A DNA stretch of 6,682 nt from Flavobacteriaceae bacterium (GTDB taxonomy: Bacteria; Bacteroidota; Bacteroidia; Flavobacteriales; Flavobacteriaceae): assembly GCA_030633285.1 (NCBI GenBank), contig DAOVTC010000059.1, positions 1-6,682 on the forward strand, written 5' to 3'. Position numbers and translations under genes: made by a program. This document shows, in pieces, positions 1 through 6,682 of the stretch. The notes beneath the pieces were generated by a model. The model was not told the origin of the DNA, did not search any database, and saw only the letters and a program-made list of their open reading frames with translations. Within the stretch, counting starts at the first letter, position 1, and each line of letters starts with the position of its first letter.

Positions 1-121
1 ATATTATTATCAAGTTCTATATTAGAAACCTAGATTTTAAGATATTGAAATATTACTACCCCATCAAATTCATTTTTATCCTTTTGTTTTTCTGTATGCT
101 AATATAAAAATTAAATTTTAT

Positions 122-145
122 ATAAATGCATAATACTGCATTTAT
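122..145. promoter_or_regulatory. Putative operator site 1: perfect 9-bp inverted repeat
   Basis: The left arm ATAAATGCA (122-130) and right arm TGCATTTAT (137-145) are exact reverse complements separated by 6 bp. The core is TGCA-N6-TGCA, so the TGCA units are spaced 10 bp, one helical turn, apart. This is the most symmetrical of the copies in the window. Its association with the neighbouring DeoR-family regulator is inference, based on the same core lying over that gene's promoter. An alternative is an RNA hairpin (9-bp A/U-rich stem, 6-nt loop), but no U-tract immediately follows on either strand, which argues against an intrinsic terminator. Confidence 0.55.
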
Positions 146-154
146 TAATACAAA
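123..154 (-). promoter_or_regulatory. Weak promoter-like pair for a gene beyond the left edge
   Basis: On the minus strand TTTG (154-151) is followed after exactly 20 bp by TGCATTTA (130-123). The spacing fits the Bacteroidota promoter pattern TTTG-N19-21-TAnnTTTG, but the -7 part has two mismatches. The placement makes regulatory sense, because the -7 part lies in the inverted repeat at 122-145 and the -33 part in the degenerate site at 149-162. The sequence match alone would not justify the call. Confidence 0.22.
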
Positions 155-162
155 AACATGCA
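149..162. promoter_or_regulatory. Degenerate operator-like site (TACA-N6-TGCA)
   Basis: TACA (149-152), a 6-bp spacer AAAACA, then TGCA (159-162): one mismatch from the TGCA-N6-TGCA pattern. The spacer resembles those at 1088-1093 and 251-256. It lies 22 bp, about two helical turns, from the centre of the inverted repeat at 122-145. The TGCA half belongs to ATGCATAATA (158-167), which exactly repeats 126-135. It could be a secondary site for cooperative binding, but one match to a degenerate pattern in AT-rich DNA is weak evidence. Confidence 0.3.
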
Positions 163-246
163 TAATAAAGAAAAATCAAATACCTACATTAAAGCACCTC
201 TACTCTATAATTTTAAAACAGAAGTTATTATGTTTAATTCAAAATA

Positions 247-260
247 TGCAAAAAATTGCA
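247..260. promoter_or_regulatory. Putative operator site 2 (TGCA-N6-TGCA)
   Basis: TGCA at 247-250 and 257-260 with spacer AAAAAT, the same 10-bp period as the sites at 127 and 1084. The right half lies in a 12-bp perfect palindrome AAATTGCAATTT (253-264). It is about 40 bp beyond the regulator stop codon and about 120 bp from site 1. It could be an auxiliary operator for looping or part of the control region of the next gene. The role is inferred from motif recurrence only. Confidence 0.45.
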
Positions 261-301
261 ATTTCACTTATTTAATTAAGATTTATAGCAATAAAAACTA
301 A

Positions 302-1051
302 CTATAAAACTTCAACTCCTCTTTTTATATATGGATTAAGTTTTGGGTCATCCGGATCTAAGTTTGTAATAATTTTATGAATTTCATTTAAATCGCAAAC
401 CGGGTAGCGTTGGGTTGTATTTAATTTATCAGAAGTTACTAATGAAACTACATTATCAGCAGAAGCAATCATGACTCTTTTTACAAAAGAAATTTCATAA
501 CCAACTTCAGTGATTCCTTCGTTAAAATCTATTCCACTTGTACCTAAAAAACAGATATCAGCTTTTATTTTAGAAAGTATTTTAATAACATTAACTCCTA
601 CAGTAACTAAGGCCTTTTTATGTATCTTTCCTCCAATAATAAATACTTCAATACCTGGATGCTCAGTTAATTGCATTGCTATAGGTAAACTATATGTATA
701 AACAGTTAGTTTTAAACTTTGTGGAATAAGGCGAGATAACTCCAAATTAGTAGTTCCTCCACTCATAATAATTACTTGCCCGTCTTTTAATAAAGAAATT
801 GCCTTTTTTGCCAATTTAATTTTATTTTCTCTATTAAAAATTGTGCTTTCATTATATTGATATAATTTTTGATGTGTAGATAATGCACCACCATGTACTT
901 TTAAAATTAATCCATTATGTGAAAGCTGATTTAAATCTCTACGTATTGTATCTTCAGATACGTTTAATTCAACAGCTAATTCATTTGATTTAACTTTATT
1001 TTTTTCTCTAATTTTATCTAAAATATAGTTTTGGCGTTCTTCTTTTAGCAT
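302..1051 (-). CDS. DeoR/GlpR-family transcriptional regulator
   Basis: Complete 249-residue protein, normal length for DeoR/GlpR-type repressors, which pair an N-terminal winged helix-turn-helix with a sugar-isomerase-like effector domain that senses phosphorylated sugars. The start MLKEERQNYILDKI is the family's standard N-terminus. The recognition helix is VSEDTIRRDL (31-40), followed by the wing with HGGAL (53-57). The effector domain shows SGGTT (97-101), IIGG (138-141), FLGTSGID (168-175), GIT (179-181), an E186-to-D208/K209 stretch and the terminal HKIITN (225-230). The usual Asp of the family's D-S/A-G-T-T loop is Ser97 here. The gene follows the sugar transporter by 64 bp on the same strand, suggesting shared carbohydrate control. 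It has its own promoter, whose -33 element lies in a TGCA-N6-TGCA site, so negative autoregulation is likely. The effector sugar and exact targets cannot be named. Confidence 0.95.
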   Translation of the reverse strand: MLKEERQNYILDKIREKNKVKSNELAVELNVSEDTIRRDLNQLSHNGLILKVHGGALSTHQKLYQYNESTIFNRENKIKLAKKAISLLKDGQVIIMSGGTTNLELSRLIPQSLKLTVYTYSLPIAMQLTEHPGIEVFIIGGKIHKKALVTVGVNVIKILSKIKADICFLGTSGIDFNEGITEVGYEISFVKRVMIASADNVVSLVTSDKLNTTQRYPVCDLNEIHKIITNLDPDDPKLNPYIKRGVEVL

Positions 1052-1067
1052 GCTGGTGAATTTTAAT

Positions 1068-1099
1068 CAAATATAAAAAAACCTGCAAAAACTTGCAAA
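1068..1099 (-). promoter_or_regulatory. Bacteroidota-type promoter of the DeoR-family gene
   Basis: On the minus strand TTTG (1099-1096), a spacer of exactly 20 bp, then TATATTTG (1075-1068). This is a full match to the Bacteroidota primary-sigma consensus TTTG-N19-21-TAnnTTTG. Initiation a few bases downstream would leave a leader of only about 10-14 nt before the ATG at 1051. The preceding ATTCACCAGC has no Shine-Dalgarno sequence. The regulator can therefore be transcribed independently of the transporter, although read-through is also possible because no terminator is visible between them. Confidence 0.75.
1084..1097. promoter_or_regulatory. Putative operator site 3 over the regulator promoter
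   Basis: TGCA at 1084-1087 and 1094-1097 with spacer AAAACT; in longer form TGCAAA is repeated exactly 10 bp apart (1084-1089, 1094-1099). The right half overlaps the -33 TTTG of the regulator promoter and the rest lies in the -33/-7 spacer. A bound protein here should block RNA polymerase, which fits autorepression by the DeoR-family protein. Direct or symmetric short repeats are common for operators of this family; attribution to this protein is inference. Confidence 0.55.
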
Positions 1100-1115
1100 T
1101 TATATTAGATGTATC

Positions 1116-2432
1116 TTATTTCCAAGATTTAATTTTATGACCTTTAAAGGCGTAAAAGAAAATTATTATATAACACGGAATTAAAATCCAATAACCCTGA
1201 TTGTGTGAAGTTGATACGGCAACTACATCTTCCATGCCTTCTGCTAAATATCCTTCATGTAATTTATCAACTAAAGCACCATATAAGTATACCATTACAG
1301 CACCTCCTGAAATTGCCATTATTAACAATGCAGACGCAGTTTTTGTAAACGTACCCAAACCATCTAAAGCCAATGGCCAAATAGCTGGCCAAACCAAAGC
1401 ATTTGCAATTCCTAATGATGCTATTAATAATACCGAAGTGAAACCTGAAGTGGAATCAGCAGTTGTAACAATTAATAAACTAATTATTATTCCAAATACT
1501 GCACTTAATTTCAATGCTGTTGTTTGACTTATGTATTTCGGAATTAAAAATACTCCCAAACCATAAGTTCCAACCATTGCGAATAATGTATATGATGTAA
1601 ACATTTTTGCTTGTTCTGCTGGCATTCCTAATGATAAACCATAGGCTATAATTGAATCTCCTGCAATTACTTCAACACCAACATAAAAGAATAAGGCTAC
1701 TACACCTAATATTAGATGTGGAAACTGAAATATGCTTGTTTTGGTAGTAACATCACTCTCCTCACTTTTATCTTCTGTTTCGGCTTCTACATGAGGTAAA
1801 GGTGCTTTATTTATCATTATACCCAATAAAAATAAGACTATTGCCATTACTAAATACGGCATATAAACACTATCAGCCATCGTATCCAATAATTGATTTT
1901 TTTCAACAACTGTAACTGTTTTCAACTTTTCATTGACTTCGTCAATACCTGTCAATAATAATGCTCCAAAAATGATAGAACCTAACATTCCCGCAACTTT
2001 ATTGGCAATTCCCATCATTGCGATTCGTTTAGCACCACTTTCCATTGGCCCTAAAATAGTAACATATGGATTAGCAGCAGTTTGCAATAAGGTCATTCCT
2101 GTACCCTGAATAAAAATAGCTACTAAAAACAACCAGTATGTTCTGGCACTTGCAGCCGGAATAAAAATCAATGCACCAATTGCCATAATAACCAGACCTA
2201 ATGACATACCTTTTCTATACCCAATTTTATTTAAAACCAGAGATGCAGGAATAGCCATTACCACAAAAGATATGTAGGATGCAGATGCAACCAAATAGGA
2301 TTGTGCCGATGTTAATTCATTGATAGTTCTCATAAAAGGAATTAGTGCCCCATTGATCCAGGTAACAAATCCAAAAATAAAAAATAAAGCTCCAATTATC
2401 AGGAGTGGTATAAGTGTAGATGTTTTTTTCAT
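1116..2432 (-). CDS. Sugar:H+ symporter-like MFS transporter, FHS/GluP type
   Basis: Complete 438-residue inner-membrane protein with about 12 hydrophobic helices in two halves joined by an acidic hydrophilic loop (about 210-235). Its family is the fucose-galactose-glucose:H+ symporters. Visible signatures are GFVTWINGALIPF (21-33), GYRKG (71-75) in the loop after helix 2, QTAANPYVTILGP (117-129), FYVGVEVIAGDSIIAYG (249-265), NALVWPAIWPLALDGLG (344-360) and ALLIMAISGGA (368-378). These fit the Bacteroidota glucose/galactose or N-acetylhexosamine transporter subtype. Compared with recalled E. coli FucP, Asp46 corresponds to Gly28 and Glu135 to Gln117, so proton coupling, if any, must use other acidic residues such as Glu254 or Asp259. 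The start MKKTSTLIPL directly precedes helix 1, and the A-rich leader AAAACCTAAA replaces a Shine-Dalgarno. The DeoR-family gene lies 64 bp downstream. The substrate is unresolved. Confidence 0.92.
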   Translation of the reverse strand: MKKTSTLIPLLIIGALFFIFGFVTWINGALIPFMRTINELTSAQSYLVASASYISFVVMAIPASLVLNKIGYRKGMSLGLVIMAIGALIFIPAASARTYWLFLVAIFIQGTGMTLLQTAANPYVTILGPMESGAKRIAMMGIANKVAGMLGSIIFGALLLTGIDEVNEKLKTVTVVEKNQLLDTMADSVYMPYLVMAIVLFLLGIMINKAPLPHVEAETEDKSEESDVTTKTSIFQFPHLILGVVALFFYVGVEVIAGDSIIAYGLSLGMPAEQAKMFTSYTLFAMVGTYGLGVFLIPKYISQTTALKLSAVFGIIISLLIVTTADSTSGFTSVLLIASLGIANALVWPAIWPLALDGLGTFTKTASALLIMAISGGAVMVYLYGALVDKLHEGYLAEGMEDVVAVSTSHNQGYWILIPCYIIIFFYAFKGHKIKSWK

Positions 2433-2456
2433 TTTAGGTTTTTAAAAATTAATATT

Positions 2457-2488
2457 CAAATATGCGGTTTTTTTTAAATGTATAAAAA
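2457..2488 (-). promoter_or_regulatory. Possible promoter of the sugar transporter gene
   Basis: On the minus strand CATATTTG (2464-2457) has one mismatch from TAnnTTTG, and a T-run (TTTT, 2488-2485) sits 20 bp upstream where TTTG would be expected. It would give a leader of about 20 nt before the ATG at 2432. It is the best candidate in the 145-bp gap behind tamB, but clearly weaker than the regulator's promoter. No TGCA-N6-TGCA site occurs here. Confidence 0.33.
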
Positions 2489-2518
2489 AACAACAATTAT
2501 ATTATACTTTATCTATAA

Positions 2519-2537
2519 ATAACTTATTATAAGCTAT
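2519..2537. repeat. 19-bp near-palindrome upstream of the transporter gene
   Basis: ATAACTTAT (2519-2527) and ATAAGCTAT (2529-2537) are reverse complements apart from one position, around a single central base. It lies about 40 bp after the tamB stop codon and about 90 bp before the transporter start. It could be an operator for another regulator. It is a poor terminator candidate, because a 1-nt loop is too tight and no immediate U-tract follows on the minus strand. Short palindromes are common in DNA this AT-rich. Confidence 0.3.
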
Positions 2538-2577
2538 AAATGACAAAATCTAGTCTGATTAAATATGGAAGAATAAT

Positions 2578-5500
2578 TTATTTTTTATTTCTATCTTTTT
2601 TTGCACTTTTCAAACTGTCTTTTTTCTTTTTTACAGCCTTTTTTTCTTCCTCTGTTTTTTTTAAGCCAATTTTATTAAAAAATTCATTTGCATTATCAAA
2701 ATCAAAACGATAAGAGATTCCAACACCTTGCGTATAACCCTCTCCTTCTAAAACATCGTATTGGATTTCATTTTGCCTATTATACACTTTTGCTTGAAAA
2801 GTTTCTGCTGCATTCAACGGAACAATAATTTCAACTTCACCAATTACATTAGAATGTGTATTTGACCCAACAGGAACTCCGACTTTTCCATTTACAATAA
2901 CTCTATCTGCAATCCTACCTGACACTTCTAAACCTAACTGATCATCTGTAATAACATTTGTAACATCTTCTTTTGCCCCTATATCATAAGTTACTCCAAC
3001 TTGTAAATTATCATTTTCACTTACCAACATATTGGTCAATAATTGTGATGCTTTTTGAGCAATAGTTCCTGTAATAGCAGCATTACTGTTAAAATTCGAT
3101 TTATCTTGATTTGTCTTAATAAAGGATCCTGTTGCTAAAAGAGAAATAAATTGTGTTAATTTATCATCTTCATTTCTTATTTTAAATTCTAATTCCGATG
3201 AAACCAAAGAGCTAGCATTAGGTATAAATATATCAAAATTCAAATTTGAATTTGATAAAGTACCTGTAATTGTTGTTATTAAATCAACATCAATTTTTCT
3301 TGAACTGGCTATTTCATCTAATAAAACTGAAGGGTTTGCTTTTGTATGATTTACTGCTTCAATATTGATTTCAGCATCAAAAGGGTTTCCATTCCAATTA
3401 ATAGTTCCTCCTCTTTTCACTATAAAATTTTTATTTACTATGTTTTTAAATTGATACTCCCCATTATCAATTACTAAGGTACCATACATTTCAAAACGCC
3501 CATTGGTATCAATGTTTAAAGTCAAATCACCATCCCCGCTTCCTCTTAATAAGCTTCCAGAAATTTTATCAATTACTATCTGTGCTACAGCATCTTTGGT
3601 GACATTTAATTTAAAATTAATTGTCAATCCCTTTAATTGTTCAAAAACAATTTCATTATTATTTTTTATTTCATCACTTTCTATTTTATCGTTTTCAAAA
3701 TGAATTAATTTTGATTGCCCAACAGTACTAACATCACTTAATGGAATAATAAACTCAGTTCCTGGATTGGTTTTACCCTCAACATCAATAACTAAATCAT
3801 CTGTAAAGCCTCTTAATGTTGTTTTTCCTGAGATTAATGCTGTACCATAATAAAAAGCATCTTCAGATTCTTTTGTATTCAATACCAATAAATTATCTGT
3901 AAGTAGTTCTAAATCTAAACCCCACTTTTTAAACTCTTTATGTGTAATTGACCCCATTAGTGTTCCTGTGGTTTTCATTACATCATCTTCTAATGTAATT
4001 GACAGAAAATCAAATGTTTGATTATACAACTTTACTTTAGATTCACCTAAAAAATTATAATTTACATTTAAATATGGCAATGCAATTCCTGCTTCATTTA
4101 AAATTATTTCACCATCAATATTCGGATTGCTAATTACACCAGAAATTAATGCTGTACCTGAAGCAAATCCTCTAATTTTTGATAATACACCTTTCCCTAA
4201 AGGACTAAATGCGTTTATTCTAAATTTGTCAAAAGTAGCTTCAGCAAGTATTGTAGGCTCATTAAGGCTAAAGTCAACTTGTCCTTTTGTAAAAAAACTT
4301 TTTAAATCACTATTCAAAAGTTCCGCCTCAAAATTATATGTTTTAATCGTTTCATCAGCAGAGGCAAGAAAAGTTAAATCACCATAGTATTCATTATTAA
4401 TACTAAAATAGTTAATGGTAATATTAGCAAATGGTAATGTTTTACTGTTTATACTTTTAAAATTAATCGTTCCATTTACTTTACCATTAAGAGCAACACT
4501 ATCAATAACAGGCGTTATATCCTGCAAATTAACATTTTCAAATTTCAAATCAATATTTTTATTATCAACACCTTGAAATAAACCCGCTAAATCAACATGT
4601 TGGCTCCCTGAAACCATATTGATATTATCAATGGCAAAAGCTTCATATGATCTATCAAAAACTATTTTATTTTGATTATTGTTAGTTGGATTTAAATTCC
4701 AAGTATTATTTTTGAATACTATTTCTGATTTTTTAATACCAAAAACAGATTGGTTATTCTCATTAATAGTATGATAAAAACTTAAATTATATTTTTCTTT
4801 GAATTCTTTACCTCCAATAAAATCAGTACGCATAAATAAGGTGTCATTTAAAGTAATGTTTACCATATTGACATCTGCTATATTATAATATTTTGTGTTA
4901 ATTTTATCTACACTTAAAAGTGTATTATAAATTGGGTTTTTATTATCAACCTGCATACGAATATTTTCAACTGTATTATCAAATGCAATAACCTTAGGTG
5001 ATTTTATTAACAGTTTTAATTTATTTTCATCAGAATTAATTTCTCCACGAATAATTGAATTAGCTCCTAAAACTACTTTTGGAAAAAAAACTTCTATAAT
5101 CTTATTATAAATATTAAAATTAAAATCTAAATATTGTCCATTACTAACTTTTTCTGGCTTATAGTTTACAAAAAGACTTCCAATTGAGTTTTTTACTACT
5201 CTTTTTAATTCATTAAATTTAAAATTTCCTTTAACTGAACCATTAATAATATCAGTTGAATTGATTTTAACCTCTCTTATAGAATCCGTTATTTTTGAAG
5301 AAATAATAAAATCCTTAAAATAATAATCATCATTTTGGTTAATATAGGAGGCTTCTTTAAAACTTATATCTCCTTCAATATTATCAAGATTTCTACCTTT
5401 TAAATTGATATCAATTTTTCCTTTTAAAATTGAAATTTCATCTCTTGTAAACAGGTTTAGTTTATGAAAATCAGCAAGTTTAATATCCGCATTAAAATCA

Positions 5501-6682
5501 AATATATAATCTTTGCTTGATAAATCTGCTAATCCTTTAAATACTAACTGTATAAACGGGTCATTTACTAAAAGTTCTCCATTAAAATGTTTGTCTTTTA
5601 AAATGCCATTAATTTCAATATTAGTGTAAGTATATCCTTTGTATTGATGTTTTGAAATTTCACCTTTAACTCTTGTATTAACATTATCAATCTTAAATCC
5701 TTTCCCATCAACTTCACCAACCATTGAAAGTTTTCCAATAAGACTATCATTAACAAATTTTCCTAAATTAAAATCAATCAATTCAATTTTTCCCTTATAA
5801 AAAGCATTATCAATATTATCAATATTTGTAAGTTTAATATCTGTATTAATTGAGCCAAGCTGAGATTGTGTCTTTAATCTAGAATACAAAGTAGAACTCG
5901 TTATCAATACCTTACCTGAACTTGTAAAACGTCCAATTTTTTGAAAAGAAGATGGAATATTTTTACCCAATAAATTAGGTAATAAATTCTTTAAATGGTC
6001 ATAATTGGAAGTGATTTTTTTTATATCGGCATCCAATTTAAATTTTTCTTTTTGTAATATATTTTGCAAATGAACCGATCCTTTTAAAATAGAACTTCTA
6101 TTAGATGTCAAATCAAAATCTTTTAATACAAAATCATTTATAGTCCCATTAAGTTTGGTTTTAAAATGGACAATATCATTTTTTCCAAATTCATTATAAA
6201 ACTTTTTTATATCCAATAAAGCAACATCAGCATTTTTAATATCTGCGTTTATTTGTACTTTGTCTGTAAAATTTGAAAGATCACCTTCATTGTAATTAAA
6301 AACTATATCGGCTGAAATATTAGAATTTTCAGTATTCAACTCCGAATCTAAAAATTCCATTTTAGTTTCAGAATATTTGAAATTAGTTTTAAAATTTGTA
6401 ATGTCAATTTTGTGATTCTCCGTAGTTGTTAAATCATGGATAAACGCTGTGACAGTTGTATCATATACTTCAAAATTATCAAAATATGCATCAATATTTT
6501 TATAATATACTATCGGTTCATCTTGTTTGTTTTCATCTATTAAACTAAAATATACATTTTTTAAATGCACAGAAGAAGAAGTTAACTGAAACGGTTTATC
6601 ATTTTTTTTCTTGGAATCATCATCAAATTTTCTTGAAAAAATAGTCAAATTATTAGAATCTTCTCCTTTATAAGTTTTCATC
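2578..6682 (-). CDS. tamB: TamB-like envelope translocation/lipid-transport protein (5' partial)
   Basis: At least 1367 residues ending at a TAA. The ATG at 6681-6679 is probably internal: a TamB needs an N-terminal membrane anchor, and this protein begins mid-domain with a soluble segment (MKTYKGEDSNN), so the gene should run past the right edge. TamB proteins belong to the AsmA-like, bridge-like group. They are anchored in the inner membrane, span the periplasm as a long hydrophobic beta groove and serve outer-membrane protein assembly and phospholipid transport. Residues 1 to about 940 are repetitive alternating beta strands with many GxxxF/L-type turns. The conserved C-terminal TamB domain (about 940-1330) shows TTLRGFTDDL (954-963), GSLLRGSGDGDLTL (1042-1055), YGTLVIDNGEYQF (1066-1078), RGGTINWNGNPFDAEINI (1090-1107), VSSELEFKIRN (1160-1170) and GVGISYRFDFDN (1319-1330). 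A Lys-rich tail (1341-1367) ends the protein. Neighbours give no functional link; tsaD often lies near tamB in this phylum, but that lies outside view. Confidence 0.93.
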   Translation of the reverse strand, partial: MKTYKGEDSNNLTIFSRKFDDDSKKKNDKPFQLTSSSVHLKNVYFSLIDENKQDEPIVYYKNIDAYFDNFEVYDTTVTAFIHDLTTTENHKIDITNFKTNFKYSETKMEFLDSELNTENSNISADIVFNYNEGDLSNFTDKVQINADIKNADVALLDIKKFYNEFGKNDIVHFKTKLNGTINDFVLKDFDLTSNRSSILKGSVHLQNILQKEKFKLDADIKKITSNYDHLKNLLPNLLGKNIPSSFQKIGRFTSSGKVLITSSTLYSRLKTQSQLGSINTDIKLTNIDNIDNAFYKGKIELIDFNLGKFVNDSLIGKLSMVGEVDGKGFKIDNVNTRVKGEISKHQYKGYTYTNIEINGILKDKHFNGELLVNDPFIQLVFKGLADLSSKDYIFDFNADIKLADFHKLNLFTRDEISILKGKIDINLKGRNLDNIEGDISFKEASYINQNDDYYFKDFIISSKITDSIREVKINSTDIINGSVKGNFKFNELKRVVKNSIGSLFVNYKPEKVSNGQYLDFNFNIYNKIIEVFFPKVVLGANSIIRGEINSDENKLKLLIKSPKVIAFDNTVENIRMQVDNKNPIYNTLLSVDKINTKYYNIADVNMVNITLNDTLFMRTDFIGGKEFKEKYNLSFYHTINENNQSVFGIKKSEIVFKNNTWNLNPTNNNQNKIVFDRSYEAFAIDNINMVSGSQHVDLAGLFQGVDNKNIDLKFENVNLQDITPVIDSVALNGKVNGTINFKSINSKTLPFANITINYFSINNEYYGDLTFLASADETIKTYNFEAELLNSDLKSFFTKGQVDFSLNEPTILAEATFDKFRINAFSPLGKGVLSKIRGFASGTALISGVISNPNIDGEIILNEAGIALPYLNVNYNFLGESKVKLYNQTFDFLSITLEDDVMKTTGTLMGSITHKEFKKWGLDLELLTDNLLVLNTKESEDAFYYGTALISGKTTLRGFTDDLVIDVEGKTNPGTEFIIPLSDVSTVGQSKLIHFENDKIESDEIKNNNEIVFEQLKGLTINFKLNVTKDAVAQIVIDKISGSLLRGSGDGDLTLNIDTNGRFEMYGTLVIDNGEYQFKNIVNKNFIVKRGGTINWNGNPFDAEINIEAVNHTKANPSVLLDEIASSRKIDVDLITTITGTLSNSNLNFDIFIPNASSLVSSELEFKIRNEDDKLTQFISLLATGSFIKTNQDKSNFNSNAAITGTIAQKASQLLTNMLVSENDNLQVGVTYDIGAKEDVTNVITDDQLGLEVSGRIADRVIVNGKVGVPVGSNTHSNVIGEVEIIVPLNAAETFQAKVYNRQNEIQYDVLEGEGYTQGVGISYRFDFDNANEFFNKIGLKKTEEEKKAVKKKKDSLKSAKKDRNKK

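Larger units (their letters stand above)
1..301. other. Gene-free region left of the regulator gene, probable control region
   Basis: No credible reading frame is present on either strand in this extremely AT-rich stretch. It begins just after the stop codon of the DeoR-family gene. It holds two exact copies and one degenerate copy of TGCA-N6-TGCA, a 10-bp direct repeat ATGCATAATA (126-135 and 158-167), and a weak promoter-like pair on the minus strand. Together these suggest the upstream control region of a minus-strand gene starting beyond the left edge. A plus-strand target is less likely because the transcript would run antisense into the regulator gene. I see no convincing intrinsic terminator for the regulator transcript: the only palindrome near its end (AAATTGCAATTT, 253-264) makes at best a very short AT-rich stem. 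Confidence 0.6.

Noticed and set aside
56..73. Minus-strand ATG preceded by AAAAGGATAAAA, a possible start or leader peptide
   Set aside because: The frame closes after five codons (ATG AAT TTG ATG GGG TAG) and no other frame continues it, so there is no supportable gene.
510..701. 63-codon plus-strand open frame
   Set aside because: It is antisense inside the conserved effector domain of the DeoR-family gene, has no recognisable protein features and is explained as a shadow.
1201..1527. 108-codon plus-strand open frame
   Set aside because: It is antisense to the conserved C-terminal half of the transporter, its composition mirrors that gene and no promoter or start context is visible.
2280..2289. 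Two TGCA units inside the transporter gene as an operator
   Set aside because: They are 6 bp apart rather than 10 bp and lie in conserved coding sequence, so they are explained by codons.
2548..2563. AATC...GATT short hairpin followed by TTTT after tamB, as a terminator
   Set aside because: The stem is only four AT-rich pairs, too weak to support an intrinsic terminator.
3503..4387. Two plus-strand open frames (3503-3703 and 4127-4387)
   Set aside because: Both are antisense to tamB and look like low-complexity shadows of its codons.
6679..6681. ATG as the true start of the TamB protein
   Set aside because: The reading frame is open to the window edge and the protein would lack the N-terminal membrane anchor expected of TamB, so this is more likely an internal Met of a longer gene.

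Overview
The window looks like the chromosome of a Bacteroidota member, most likely a marine or host-associated Flavobacteriaceae relative. The evidence is the very AT-rich DNA, starts preceded by A-rich leaders rather than Shine-Dalgarno sequences, one exact Bacteroidota-type promoter (TTTG-N20-TATATTTG), a Bacteroidota-style TamB and a sugar transporter of the subtype common in this phylum. This assignment is inference; no rRNA or marker gene is present.

Layout: all three genes lie on the minus strand and are read from right to left. (1) 6682-2578 is the C-terminal 1367 codons or more of a TamB-like envelope protein; its N-terminus lies outside the window. (2) After a 145-bp gap, 2432-1116 encodes a complete 12-helix sugar transporter of the FHS/GluP branch of the major facilitator superfamily. 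(3) After a 64-bp gap, 1051-302 encodes a complete DeoR/GlpR-family regulator with its own well-formed promoter. (4) 301-1 holds no gene and appears to be the control region of a gene further left.

The most interesting signal is in the non-coding DNA. A motif TGCA-N6-TGCA occurs exactly three times in the window (127-140, 247-260, 1084-1097), and all three copies are in non-coding DNA next to the regulator gene. One copy sits on the -33 element of the regulator's promoter. One is the core of a perfect 9-bp inverted repeat in the left region. A fourth, one-mismatch copy (149-162) lies beside it. The simplest reading is that these are operators of the DeoR-family protein, which would repress its own gene and a target gene or operon beyond the left edge. 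The transporter's upstream region lacks the motif.

Functional picture: the transporter and regulator probably belong to a carbohydrate uptake and catabolism locus that continues to the left. The tamB gene is a separate envelope-biogenesis gene that happens to be upstream. The sugar cannot be identified from the sequence. No mobile element, CRISPR array, tRNA or rRNA was seen, and I found no clearly new type of system beyond the putative regulon.
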